DNA of 64,000 bases from Natrinema sp. CBA1119 (GCF_002572525.1 NZ_PDBS01000008.1:186001-250000); one strand, 5' to 3'. Shown: positions 8,735 through 17,387, counted from the first letter of the stretch. A program made the numbers and translations. The notes: generated by a model not told the origin, from the letters alone.

Positions 8735-9778
8735 TAGTAGACGTTAGAAGTAATTGCTTACTCTTGAACTGAGAGTTGAGTAAGCGCGGTACAGTCGCTG
8801 TTAGTAACTCGCTGGGGATGTGAGAACCGATTCCTGAGAGGGGGTGCAGCCATCGTTACCACGCCCGACTGGATTCGATTCCGGCGAATACGCCGGAAAC
8901 GTGGCGAATGCAGAGTCGTCACGGTCCTCGAGGACAGTGACGACCGATGCCAGGACGGACGGCGCTCCCTCCGGAATGACGACCGAGCTATCTTCGTACC
9001 GTTGTATAATTCAAAACTGATATGTTTTGAGTAATCCGCAGTACCATACACCTCGGATCGAGAGAAAAAAGTGATCACCGTCCCCGGTGGTCGCGCCCGA
9101 GAGAGGCATCCAGCCGCGTTGCCCGAAAAATTCGACAGATGGCCGCGACCTGCACGGAAACGACGCGGTACGCGGCTCGACGTGGACGGATCTCTCGGTT
9201 TGATCGAGAGAGACTACTGTGGCGTCCATTTCCCGCCGCTTTTTTTTCGGGTTCCGCACGAAAGGTTCTCGCTCGTCAACATCAGATTCAGCGGTTTCCA
9301 GGCGAGATTTTTGATAGCTCAATCCCGCTTGGTTGAGCAGCCGCCGACAACTCGAAATCGAGTATTCGACGGCATAGCTGTCGTCGAGATATTGCTGGAC
9401 GAGCACCGGCGTCCACATCGTCGTATCGAAACCGACCTCCTCGGGTGATTCGTGGACAGCTTCCTCGAATCCAATTTGATTTTTCTGACATTTTTTGTTT
9501 TCTCTCAGATCAGTGAGTATCAGTTACTGCCTGCTCGAGCGACTCGTCGGTGTCGAGTCGTTTGAGCCAGCTGTAGATCGGCCGTCGTTGAACGTCGTAC
9601 CACTCGACTAGCGCGGTCTGCGTGAGGCCATTTTTGTACGCTATTGCCGCTACTAGCCGTTGTGTCGGTTTCTTCTCACGTTGTCGAGAGCATCTTGCAA
9701 TTTCTCGACAGAGATCTCGTCGAGATGATTCACTGTGTTCAGTACAAGTTTCTGAGTAGAACGTTCTAACGGCTACTA
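8735..9778 (-). mobile_element. Decayed IS630-family insertion sequence with intact ends
   Basis: About 1,040 bp. The left end has TAGTAGACGTTAGAA at 8735 and the right end ends TTCTAACGGCTACTA at 9778. These are inverted repeats of 15 bases with one mismatch. TA dinucleotides at both outer edges (8735-8736, 9777-9778) fit the TA target duplication of the IS630/Tc1-mariner group. The single transposase gene inside is frameshifted several times, so the element cannot move by itself. Confidence 0.8.
8744..9733 (-). pseudogene. IS630-family transposase, multiply frameshifted
   Basis: Pieces in different reverse frames reconstruct one transposase. A GTG start at 9733 gives NHLDEISVEKLQDALDNV. 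A shift near 9685 leads to the helix-turn-helix segment AAIAYKNGLTQTALVEWYDV, which meets a stop near 9510. A further shift leads to the segment TTMWTPVLVQQYLDDSY. Then comes the DDE domain start VVSLDQTERSVHVEPR, more shifts around 9070, and finally the ending RVSNYF with a TAA at 8744. At least three or four frameshifts are present. The family call rests on the familiar haloarchaeal IS630 pattern and the TA-flanked ends. Confidence 0.8.
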
Positions 9779-9928
9779 CGGACACACCCGTCGAAGTCTT
9801 TCGTCGGGTGGGTGCTCACCGATCTCACGCACGAAGACCTCAACGCTGAGTACCGGTCGTCACATCTCTGGGCCCCAGATGTACACGGTATGATCGAGCG
9901 AAAAATACCACCGGCGTCTGTGGTGCGT

Positions 9929-12676
9929 CTACAAGTCGTCCGAGTCGCTGGAACGAGCGGGTTCCGTTTCGGACTTCTCGATCCGCCCGCCGTCGCTGGC
10001 TGCGGGTGCGGTCGAATCGCTACTCGGCGCCTGGAAGGAGACATCGGGGCCGAGATATTTCGTCCAGACGACGAGCAGACTCGGGAGGACGAGCACGCTC
10101 GCGAGGAACGCGTAGATGATCGTCAGCCCGGTAATGATCCCGAACTGCTGTAGCGGTGGGAGGATGGCGAACGCGAGGACGCCGAAGCCGCCGACGGTCG
10201 TTGCGGCGCTGCCGAGCAGCGCACCGCCCGTGCCGGTGACCGTCCGGGACATCGCTTCCCAGACCGATCCCGTCCGCTTCAGTTCCAGGCTGTACCGTTC
10301 GCTCATATGGATGCTGTAGGCGACGCCGAGTCCGACAGTGAGGCTCGTGATCATCCCCGTCATGACGTTAAACGGGATCTCGAGCAGGTACATCGTCCCG
10401 AGAATCCACGAGACGCTGAACACGACCGGAAGTAGCGTCACCGCACCGAGAGTTGCACTCCCTTCTCTGATCCGGTAGCTGACCATCAGGAACGCGAAGA
10501 CGGCCACGAGCGTGATCAGCAGGCTCTGGATGACCGTGTCCATCAGCTGCTTTTGCACGATATCGAACAGGATCGTCTGTCCGGTCGCGGTCGCCTCGAG
10601 CCCGCTGCCGTCGATTCCGTCCGCGATGGATCGCATTTCGGTCGTGACGTCGCTCATGGCGGCCGTCCCGCTGGTCGAGATGACCATTCGAACGGCCTCG
10701 TAGTCACCACCGGTGGACGAGTCGTCCACCGTGGATCCCTCACCGTCATCAGTTCGATGAATGACGGCGGCCGCTTCGTCGGGGGCGACCTCGAACAGTT
10801 CGTCGTACACCTGCTCGAGGTTCCGATCGGGCACTCCGTCGCCGTCCGTATCGGCCGCGGTGAACGTCGCGTTGAACGATTCGTTCTCGGCGGCAACCCG
10901 TTGCATCGTCCGGAGCGGACTCTGGACGTCGGCCTCGCCACTCGAGAGGGTGACGGCAACGTCGCTGTCGGCGGTCTCGTTCTCGGCGTCCGAGACCCGC
11001 TGTAACGTCTCAGGATCAGTAACGTTGCCCTCGATGAGGATCTGCGCCTGGGAATCCTCCCGGACGAAGTTCTGGTTGACGAACTCGAGGTTCTCTTTCA
11101 TCGAGTAGTCGCCGGGCTTGAACGGCTCGGGGAGGTTCTTCGTCCATTCAGGCGGGTCCTCCGCGATGAAGTCCTCCTGATTGAAGCTGGTGTCGACTTG
11201 CGTCGCGCCGTACGCACCGCCCGCGCTCACAAGGGCTGCAATCAGGATGATGACGATCGGGATCCGTCGCGCTGCCGTCGAGCCGACCGAGAGCGCCTGA
11301 CTGAATCGGCCCCCGCCCGTCCCGAACGCGCGCTTTTTCCGATCGTAGCCACGGTTCTCGAGGAACTCGTCGAGTTCGGCCTTGAGCGCTGGAACCAGGG
11401 TGCCGAACACGAGCAGGGCGACCGTGATGCCGACCGCGCTCACGACGCCGAAGTCCTGAATCGGCGGGACCGGGCTCGTGAGGTTCGAGAGGAATCCGAT
11501 GGCCGTCGTCGCAGTCACCAGCACGAGCGCGATGCCGACGCCGGCCAGCGCCACTCGCATCGATCCTCGAGCGTCATCGTTGCCGTATGCACCACCGTGC
11601 TGGCGCTGCTCGCGGTGGCGCATGAATATGTGTATCGCGTAGTCGATAGAGAGCCCGATTAGCAAAACCGGGACCGCGATGAACATCTGGTTGAAGTCGA
11701 TCCCGGCCCACCCCATGAAGCCAAACGTCCAGACGAGGACGGCGGCGATTCCGAACAGGCCGAGCAGGATATCCAACACATCGCGGTACGCGACGATCAG
11801 GGCGACGACGACGAACAACAGCGCGAGCGGGCCGACGATCGCGAGGCTATCGACCATCGAGTTGTTGATCTCTTCGCCCATGATCCCGCCGCCGAAGACG
11901 ATGACCTCCGATCCGCTCGCCTCGACGTTGTCGTTCGCGATGGACTGCATCGCCAGCTGTGCGTCGACGAGCGCGTCGGATGCCGTTCCGCCCTGACCGC
12001 CGTCGCCCTCGGACTGGTGCGTGACCAGCAGCATCGTCGCGTTCGCGCTCGTCGAACCAGTCTCGTAGTTCGTCGGCATGAACGCCAGCCCGCTCATCTG
12101 GCCGTCGGAATCCTCACTCAGCACGGCACCGAGTGCGCGTTCGTACTCCGTAGCGTTCATCGACTCGAGCGCGTCGATCTGGTCCTGCAGCGTGGGCGAC
12201 GCGGGGGCCTCTTGGGCCGCCTGTTGTTGATTCGAGTCGTTCTCCTGGGTCGCTTGCTGTTGATTGGTGCCGTTCTCCTGGGCTGCCTGTTGCCCCCCGG
12301 AGAGCGACGCGAGCGCGACGAGGTTCGCCGCGCCGACCGTCGGCTGTTCGTCGACGAGCGTCCGATTGATCGTCTCGTTCTCTCGGAACGACTGTTGCAA
12401 TCGGAGTTGTTCGACCATCGACTCCTGGGAGAGGACGTTTTCACCCTTGACGATTACTTGGGCTGACGTCGTATTTTCCTGCCCGGTCGTGAAGTTCTCC
12501 TCGACGTAGCTCAGTTTCTGGGCTTCCGTCGAATCGCTCTGGAACTGGTCGAGCGACGAGGACTGCTCGATCATGCCGGCACCGGCGCCCATGAAGACTG
12601 TGAGAACGAGCATGATGGCGATCACGGCCCGACTGTGGGCCATGATCGTCTCGGAGAAGCGGTCGATCCAGCTCAT
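9929..12676 (-). CDS. RND superfamily exporter, MMPL type
   Basis: Large membrane transporter of 915 residues built of two similar halves. Each half has a first helix, a big extracellular domain, and then a cluster of five helices (about residues 275-430 and 720-870). The cluster pattern GLSIDYAIHIFMRHRE in the first half and GLGVAYSIHMSERYS in the second is the typical MMPL/RND repeat. Residues about 135-160 hold a Gln/Asn-rich tandem repeat (QQAxQEN/GTNQQQ) in the first extracellular domain. Proton-driven export of lipids or hydrophobic drugs is usual for the family; the cargo is unknown. It is divergent from a TetR gene with an 18-bp operator dyad between them, which suggests drug- or lipid-inducible control. 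Confidence 0.88.
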   Translation of the reverse strand: MSWIDRFSETIMAHSRAVIAIMLVLTVFMGAGAGMIEQSSSLDQFQSDSTEAQKLSYVEENFTTGQENTTSAQVIVKGENVLSQESMVEQLRLQQSFRENETINRTLVDEQPTVGAANLVALASLSGGQQAAQENGTNQQQATQENDSNQQQAAQEAPASPTLQDQIDALESMNATEYERALGAVLSEDSDGQMSGLAFMPTNYETGSTSANATMLLVTHQSEGDGGQGGTASDALVDAQLAMQSIANDNVEASGSEVIVFGGGIMGEEINNSMVDSLAIVGPLALLFVVVALIVAYRDVLDILLGLFGIAAVLVWTFGFMGWAGIDFNQMFIAVPVLLIGLSIDYAIHIFMRHREQRQHGGAYGNDDARGSMRVALAGVGIALVLVTATTAIGFLSNLTSPVPPIQDFGVVSAVGITVALLVFGTLVPALKAELDEFLENRGYDRKKRAFGTGGGRFSQALSVGSTAARRIPIVIILIAALVSAGGAYGATQVDTSFNQEDFIAEDPPEWTKNLPEPFKPGDYSMKENLEFVNQNFVREDSQAQILIEGNVTDPETLQRVSDAENETADSDVAVTLSSGEADVQSPLRTMQRVAAENESFNATFTAADTDGDGVPDRNLEQVYDELFEVAPDEAAAVIHRTDDGEGSTVDDSSTGGDYEAVRMVISTSGTAAMSDVTTEMRSIADGIDGSGLEATATGQTILFDIVQKQLMDTVIQSLLITLVAVFAFLMVSYRIREGSATLGAVTLLPVVFSVSWILGTMYLLEIPFNVMTGMITSLTVGLGVAYSIHMSERYSLELKRTGSVWEAMSRTVTGTGGALLGSAATTVGGFGVLAFAILPPLQQFGIITGLTIIYAFLASVLVLPSLLVVWTKYLGPDVSFQAPSSDSTAPAASDGGRIEKSETEPARSSDSDDL

Positions 12677-12834
12677 TCGTCGAGCCAGTCCCCGTGAGCC
12701 GCGTCTCCGACCGTGTTATTCGAACTGAATGCGAGTCGTTCGCGGAGTCGATGGGCCGATACCCCGATCGATCGCCGTCGGGTCTGCACCGGGCTCATCG
12801 CCACCCACTCCGTCTCGGTTCTTCGATCATCTTG

Positions 12835-12852
12835 TGACTGACTATTCAGTCA
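12835..12852. promoter_or_regulatory. TetR operator-like 18-bp palindrome
   Basis: TGACTGACTATTCAGTCA is a dyad with seven-base arms TGACTGA/TCAGTCA. Close relatives occur at 15531, 16752 and, weaker, 12931 and 16644, always next to TetR genes or their likely targets. It lies about 160 bases upstream of the RND exporter start. Confidence 0.65.
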
Positions 12853-12930
12853 GCCCTTATCAACCTTCTCACTGTCGGACGCTGCACAATGGCTGAAACG
12901 GGGGATGAGAGGGTCTCACAAGTCCGGAAC

Positions 12931-12953
12931 TGACCATTCAATCAATATTTATA
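12931..12953 (+). promoter_or_regulatory. Second operator-like site overlapping a TATA box
   Basis: TGACCATTCAATCA (12931-12944) matches the right half and centre of the 12835 dyad. It abuts TATTTATA (12946-12953). The arrangement would allow a repressor to block the promoter that reads toward the TetR gene. Confidence 0.5.
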
Positions 12954-13275
12954 GGTGGCGATAGTATACCGTTTCCAGAATGGGAACTGCTACAGAACCG
13001 AATCGGAGTCGGCGTCGCTCCGAAATCGCCATGTACGGTGCGATCGTGGGCATCCCCGTCGCCTCGCTGAAACGAATCGGGTGCACGCAACGCGGCGATA
13101 CCACATCAGTTCGGACAGACAACACGTTACGTCCGGCACGCGATCGACATCGCCGTGCTCACGAATTCGGCACCGCGCCACAGACCTCGGTTCCGTCAGA
13201 TTTGCGGGCCGGTGTCCGCGGGAATCCGGGATCCGTCCGGTGTCCAACGCTGGCAACCGCACGTTTCGGCGAGAG

Positions 13276-13911
13276 ATGGCTGACAGCGAGGAGGCTAGCA
13301 ATATGACGCACCCACCACCGTTCCTCGAGGAACCGGACGATACTCGGGACGCGATCATGAAAGCGACATATATCGCGCTCTGTAAACACGGATACAGCGA
13401 CCTCACGATCCAGCGGATCGGAGACGAGTTCTCGAAGAGCAAGTCGCTGTTGTACCACCACTACGACAGCAAGGACGACCTCCTCCTCGATTTCCTCGAG
13501 TTCATGCTGGACCAGCTCGAGGAACAGCTGCCGACGTACCGAGAGGGTGGAGCCGACGCCCACATCGAAGAAATAGTCGATAGCACGTTCTCGTTCGGCG
13601 ACGGCAGGCCGGACACCGATTTCACGCAAGCACTCGTCGAGCTCCGAATACAGGCCGCACACGACGAGGACTACCGCGAGTATTTCACCCGGAGCGATCA
13701 GTTCGTCAGAAAACACGTCGTCCACACGATCCGCTCGGGTATCGAACAGGGCGTTTTTCAGGAGGTGGATCCACAGGAAACGGCAGCGCTCTTCCAGATC
13801 GTGTTCTCCGGAACGATGACCCAGCGCGTAACCAGTAACGACGACGTCTTCGACGACGCCCGCGCCGAATTCGAGCGATACGTGCGAAACTGCCTCCTCG
13901 AAGCGGAGTGA
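13276..13911 (+). CDS. TetR/AcrR family transcriptional regulator (copy 1)
   Basis: About 211 residues. The N-terminal helix-turn-helix (ATYIALCKHGYSDLTIQRIG, then SKSLLYHHYDSKDDLL) is followed by an all-helical ligand/dimer domain. It is closely related to the two other TetR proteins at 15984 and 16788, so the three are probably recent paralogues. ATG 13276 is chosen; ATG 13303 is equally possible and gives 202 residues. It is likely the local repressor of the divergent RND exporter and of itself, given the dyads in the shared upstream region. Confidence 0.88.
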   Translation: MADSEEASNMTHPPPFLEEPDDTRDAIMKATYIALCKHGYSDLTIQRIGDEFSKSKSLLYHHYDSKDDLLLDFLEFMLDQLEEQLPTYREGGADAHIEEIVDSTFSFGDGRPDTDFTQALVELRIQAAHDEDYREYFTRSDQFVRKHVVHTIRSGIEQGVFQEVDPQETAALFQIVFSGTMTQRVTSNDDVFDDARAEFERYVRNCLLEAE

Positions 13912-13927
13912 GACGGCGAGCAAACGA

Positions 13928-14111
13928 CTATAGTACCAACTGCAACTAGTTACACACTGATCGCACAGTACGCGGTTCTCGCTCACTCCGTTCGCTCACG
14001 GCTCGCTTTGCTCGCCGTTCGCATTTCCGCGGTTCTCGCTCACTACGTTCGCTCCGAACCGCGCTACTGTCGTGCGAGCAGGTGTGCAGTGACTTGCAGT
14101 GGCTACTATAG
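13928..14111. mobile_element. MITE, about 184 bp, with long terminal inverted repeats
   Basis: The left arm starts CTATAGTACCAACTGCAACT at 13928. The right arm, read in reverse from 14111, starts CTATAGTAGCCACTGCAAGT. The arms stay similar for roughly 45-60 bases, through a GATCGCACAG/GCTCGCACGA segment to a GCGGTTC core. The middle has two copies of a TCTCGCTCACTxCGTTCGCTC unit. There is no open frame. It lies just after the TetR stop codon. Its outer bases CTATAGTA resemble those of the IS630 element at 8735. Confidence 0.75.
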
Positions 14112-14182
14112 ATTCTCTGCAAGATCCTCGAGACGTTCGCAACGTCATCTCTGACCCCGCGAGCCGAGATAGTAGTCGCCCG

Positions 14183-15220
14183 CTACGTTCCCTTGAGGAG
14201 ATGTGTCACGCCGACGGTTTCGGCGATGATCCACGTGACGAACAAGCCGTAGGCCAGGAGTAGCACGACGGATTCCCGCTTCGTGACCGAGAGATCGGTG
14301 CGCAAAAACGTGAACAAGAGAACGGTGGCCAGGGTGAGGACGCCGAGCATCGGGACGGCCACCGCGAAATCGACGGGCACGCTCCCGACGATGAGAACGC
14401 CGATCGGAATCGCGACCAGAAGGTCGAACGTGTTCGATCCGAGCACGTTCCCGAGACTCGTGATCCCCTTGTCCGCCTTGGCAGACCGGACGCTCACGAG
14501 CGTGTCCGGAAGGCTCGTCGCCGCCGCGATGATGGTGACACCGGCGAGGAACTCGGGGATACCGAACGTCTGGCTGAGCGATTCGACGCCACCGACCAGC
14601 TGTTCGACGGCCACGAGGATGACGAGTAAGCCGACAGCGAGTGTTCCCCACTCGTGGCCGACGGAAATCCCAGTCGGTGCGTCTTCGGCCTCGTGGTCGC
14701 TGACATCTTGCCACTGGATGAAGAGATACAACCCGTAGAGGAGGAGGGGGAGCAGCGCTAACGGACGCGTGAGCTGTCCGGTAAGTTCGGGTCCGTCGGG
14801 AACGGGAACGTAAATCACGGCGAGTGCGAAGGTGATGATCAGCGTGGCAACGGCGATCATGTAGAACTGTGCTTCCTTGTACACGATGGCCCGGTTCGTG
14901 TCTAGGTCGCCGTCCGTCGCGATCCCGGAGAGTGCGGGGATGACGAGAATGTTGAAAATAGCGGAACCGACGATCGCCCCGATACCCATGTTGAACGTTC
15001 CGGCAAGCGCCGTGAAGACGACGCTCGACAACTCTGGAAAGCTCGAGCCGATAGCGACGACGATCGATCCCTGGACGACCGCTGGCAATCCGTAGTATGC
15101 CGAGAGGCGTTCCGCTGAGTCCTCGAGCCAGTTACTGCCGACCCAGATGAGGCCAGATGCAACGACGATGACGAGCCCGTTGACAACGGGCACGTCCGGG
15201 AGTACACCACCGAGGGCCAT
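14183..15220 (-). CDS. Sodium/calcium exchanger family membrane protein (CaCA)
   Basis: 345 residues, ten or eleven predicted membrane helices in two inverted halves. Each half carries the alpha-repeat signature: GSSFPELSSVVFTAL with GSAIFNILVIP in the first, and AATSLPDTLVSVRSAK with GSNTFDLLVAIPIG in the second. These polar residues bind the cations. Exchange of Na+ or H+ for Ca2+ (or another cation) across the cell membrane is the family role. The ATG at 15220 starts directly before the first helix. The second repeat has Asp in place of the more usual Glu (SLPD versus SFPE), a natural variation of the family. Confidence 0.9.
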   Translation of the reverse strand: MALGGVLPDVPVVNGLVIVVASGLIWVGSNWLEDSAERLSAYYGLPAVVQGSIVVAIGSSFPELSSVVFTALAGTFNMGIGAIVGSAIFNILVIPALSGIATDGDLDTNRAIVYKEAQFYMIAVATLIITFALAVIYVPVPDGPELTGQLTRPLALLPLLLYGLYLFIQWQDVSDHEAEDAPTGISVGHEWGTLAVGLLVILVAVEQLVGGVESLSQTFGIPEFLAGVTIIAAATSLPDTLVSVRSAKADKGITSLGNVLGSNTFDLLVAIPIGVLIVGSVPVDFAVAVPMLGVLTLATVLLFTFLRTDLSVTKRESVVLLLAYGLFVTWIIAETVGVTHLLKGT

Positions 15221-15268
15221 TGCCCGTCGATACCGACTCGAGTCCTTTTAATTATTCTATGGATCGAT

Positions 15269-15320
15269 ACCGCGCTCTCGTCGTGCGGTCGGGTCTGCAG
15301 TGACTTTCAGTTGGGGCTAT
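15269..15320. repeat. Degenerate solitary MITE end
   Basis: This segment, from ACCGCGCT through GTCTGCAGTGACTTTCAG to GGCTAT, matches the right arm of the 13928-14111 MITE over about 50 bases with scattered mismatches. No second arm is visible nearby, so it is a remnant. Confidence 0.6.
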
Positions 15321-15530
15321 CGACCGGTCACGCGAGCGTCTCGGATCGAACTCCGGTCGGTGTTCGGCGACGAGAGACGACGTTTACGACTGCATCGAGA
15401 CCCCAATCGCCGTCCTCGCGTCTCGAGCGGTCAAGCGAATCGGTCCGCAGCGGTGCGACTCTACACCGGGTGTTGTCGAGAGGTGAGCGAAGCCGTTCGA
15501 GGGGGAGCCGAAAGGGAGAAGGCTTATTGC

Positions 15531-15548
15531 TGACTGACCGATTAGTCA
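15531..15548. promoter_or_regulatory. TetR operator-like dyad upstream of the zinc-ribbon membrane protein
   Basis: TGACTGACCGATTAGTCA is an imperfect 18-bp dyad with the same arms and spacing as the site at 12835. It ends only four bases before the ATG at 15553, in the position of the expected transcription start, so binding should repress. Confidence 0.6.
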
Positions 15549-15552
15549 ATAT

Positions 15553-15978
15553 ATGCCCCAGTCGCTACCACAGAAACGACCGTGGTTTGCAGCGCTTCTC
15601 GCAGCGTTGGCTACCGGTCTCGGCCACCTCTATCTCCGTCGGTGGGGTCGCGGGATCGGATGGCTCGTTGCCTCCTTCGGCGCGAGTGTACTGTTCGTCG
15701 ATCCGGCGGCGGTCGACGCGTTTCTGACCGGGAACTGGACTCCCGGAACGCTGCTGGCGGTCACACCGATGTTCATCGTCATCGGACTCAGCGTCGTTGA
15801 CGCGTATCGGATCGCGCAGCGACAGAACGCTGCCGCCAGTTCGTCCGATGACGCCGACGAAAGCGCGGTCGCCTGTCCCCACTGCGGACACGACCTCGAT
15901 CCGGAACTCGAGTTCTGTCACTGGTGTACGAATTCCGTCGAGGACGTCGACCGGATGCGTCAGATCAGCAGTGAGTAG
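15553..15978 (+). CDS. Small membrane protein with C-terminal zinc ribbon
   Basis: 141 residues. Two or three hydrophobic segments in the first 90 residues (start LLAALATGLGHLYLRRWGRG, typical of TM2-like/DUF-type small haloarchaeal proteins) are followed by a polar linker. The end is a zinc ribbon with CPHCG and CHWC pairs. Function unknown. The start is fixed by the operator and AT-rich promoter immediately upstream. It is convergent with the TetR gene at 15984 (five bases between stops). The dyad at its promoter suggests it belongs to the same regulon as the neighbouring exporters. Confidence 0.8.
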   Translation: MPQSLPQKRPWFAALLAALATGLGHLYLRRWGRGIGWLVASFGASVLFVDPAAVDAFLTGNWTPGTLLAVTPMFIVIGLSVVDAYRIAQRQNAAASSSDDADESAVACPHCGHDLDPELEFCHWCTNSVEDVDRMRQISSE

Positions 15979-15983
15979 GCCCG

Positions 15984-16622
15984 CTAGCCGCGCTGCGACC
16001 CGTCTCCTCGACGGTCGTTCACCAGCACGTTCGCCACGTACTCGTCGGCGATCCGCCTCGCCGTCGTCAACGCACGCTCCTCGTCTAGTACGACCGCTCG
16101 AGTGCGGGCGCCGTCGACGATCGTCATGAGCGCTCGCGCCTCGTGTTCGGCGTCGACAGCTGCGAACACGCCCTCGTCGATCCCGTGGTCGATCACCGTC
16201 TGAAGCATGTACCGGACGTACTCGTCGTTCTGCCGAAACCGTTCGCGAAACCGTTCCTTGTACGGTGCCTGACTACGCATTTCCAGTATTGCGACGAGCA
16301 GATCCAGGTGGTCCTCGGGGTCGACGAGCAGTTTGTCGAGTAGCAACTCGAGTCGCTGTTCGGGGTCTGTCGTTTCGACCTCGTGGACCGCATCCTTGAA
16401 CTGCTCGAGGATATAGTCCAGGAACGCCGCGAGTAGATCCTCTTTCGTATCGTAGTGATAGTGGATCGCAGCGGTCGACTTTCCGTATTCGTCGGCGATC
16501 CGTTGGATCGTGAGATCGGCGTATCCGTGCTCTCGAAGTGCACGGTACGTGGCCCGCATGATTGCCTCGTTTGGGTCAGAGACTGTCTCTGTCGGCGGAT
16601 CAGCCATCGTATCGATACTCAC
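15984..16622 (-). CDS. TetR/AcrR family transcriptional regulator (copy 2)
   Basis: 212 residues. The helix-turn-helix (ATYRALREHGYADLTIQRIA, then KSTAAIHYHYDTKEDLL) is very like those of copies 1 and 3. The C-terminal helical domain probably binds a hydrophobic ligand. The ATG at 16622 has a weak dyad (TGACCCACTCGTCA, 16644-16657) a few bases upstream, consistent with autoregulation. It is divergent from copy 3. Confidence 0.9.
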   Translation of the reverse strand: MSIDTMADPPTETVSDPNEAIMRATYRALREHGYADLTIQRIADEYGKSTAAIHYHYDTKEDLLAAFLDYILEQFKDAVHEVETTDPEQRLELLLDKLLVDPEDHLDLLVAILEMRSQAPYKERFRERFRQNDEYVRYMLQTVIDHGIDEGVFAAVDAEHEARALMTIVDGARTRAVVLDEERALTTARRIADEYVANVLVNDRRGDGSQRG

Positions 16623-16643
16623 GTAGGCGAGGGATAACAGTTT

Positions 16644-16657
16644 TGACCCACTCGTCA
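16644..16657. promoter_or_regulatory. Weak TetR-type dyad upstream of copy 2
   Basis: TGACCCACTCGTCA keeps the outer TGAC/GTCA bases of the operator family but not the inner arms. It sits 21 bases from the ATG at 16622. Confidence 0.35.
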
Positions 16658-16751
16658 GGATGAATCGTTTCGGTATCTCCTCGACCGCCGCCGACTGAAC
16701 GAACGCAAAACGAAGCGATGGTTTCGGACCGATCCCGTTTCCGAACGCTTT

Positions 16752-16769
16752 TGACTAACTAGTCAGTAA
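16752..16769. promoter_or_regulatory. TetR operator-like dyad upstream of the TetR-MATE operon
   Basis: TGACTAACTAGTCAGTAA has a perfect core centred on CTAG (ACT.ACTAGT.AGT) and matches the 12835 and 15531 sites. It lies 18 bases before the ATG of TetR copy 3 and would cover its transcription start. Confidence 0.65.
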
Positions 16770-16787
16770 GTAACCGTATCGACCGAC

Positions 16788-17387
16788 ATGAACGACGAAC
16801 CAACCAGTGAAATCCTGGATGCAACATATCATGCCCTCTGCAAGCACGGGTACGCTGCACTCACGTTGCAGCATATCGCCGATGAATCCCCGATGAGTAA
16901 AGCATCTATCCACTACTACTACGATAGCAAGAACGAACTGTTCGTTGCGTTTCTTGACTTTCTCTACGACCGGTATACGACCCAGATAGATTCGACTGCC
17001 AGGGACTCTCCCCGAGAACATCTCCGCTCACTACTCGAGGTGTTGCTCACTGATGAGGAGGACACGCCCGGGACGGAGTTCCGCACTGCAATGCTCGAAG
17101 TGACGGCACAGGCTCCGTACGACGACGAAATCCGGGACCGCCTCGTCGAATTTGGCGACTATCTCTTCGAACGGATACGACAGATAATCGCGGCCGGCAT
17201 CGACGCGGGTGAATTCGACGAGAGCGTCGCTCCGTCGCGTATCGCCGAGGTGTTCACGACGCTGATCGTGGGATCTCACACTCGTCAAGTCGCGGTCGAG
17301 TATTCGACGGATCGTCTCTCCGAGACCATTACGTCCCATATTGAGACGGATCTACTGATCAGGACACCGGTGGAGGGAGCGCAATGA
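16788..17387 (+). CDS. TetR/AcrR family transcriptional regulator (copy 3)
   Basis: 199 residues. The N-terminal helix-turn-helix (ATYHALCKHGYAALTLQHIA, then SKASIHYYYDSKNELF) is followed by a helical effector domain. Its stop overlaps the MATE start by four bases (ATGA), so the two are translated together. This makes it the probable repressor of the MATE exporter and of itself through the dyad at 16752. It is a paralogue of the TetR genes at 13276 and 15984. Confidence 0.9.
   Translation: MNDEPTSEILDATYHALCKHGYAALTLQHIADESPMSKASIHYYYDSKNELFVAFLDFLYDRYTTQIDSTARDSPREHLRSLLEVLLTDEEDTPGTEFRTAMLEVTAQAPYDDEIRDRLVEFGDYLFERIRQIIAAGIDAGEFDESVAPSRIAEVFTTLIVGSHTRQVAVEYSTDRLSETITSHIETDLLIRTPVEGAQ

Larger units (their letters stand above)
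12677..13275. other. Divergent control region between the RND exporter and TetR genes
   Basis: 599 bases holding two operator-like sites and a TATA box. An in-frame extension of the TetR frame back to a GTG at 12955, and an overlapping 108-codon frame from an ATG at 12980, are both open. Their Arg/Ser/Thr-rich composition is not convincing protein. If transcription starts at the TATA box near 12950, the TetR mRNA carries a leader of roughly 300 bases, which is long for a haloarchaeon. Confidence 0.5.
15221..15552. other. Intergenic region with a solitary MITE end and an operator
   Basis: 332 bases between divergent genes. It holds a degenerate copy of one MITE arm (15269-15320) and the TetR-type dyad at 15531. 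No coding frame is convincing. Confidence 0.55.

Noticed and set aside
12955-13275. In-frame 107-codon N-terminal extension of TetR copy 1, from GTG 12955
   Set aside because: Residues lack protein-like pattern for the family; TetR proteins start just before the first helix. The operator and TATA box lie directly before this GTG, so it cannot be wholly excluded.
13978-14065. Possible CRISPR-like repeats of the TCTCGCTCACT unit
   Set aside because: Only two imperfect copies, inside the MITE, with no spacer regularity or cas genes.
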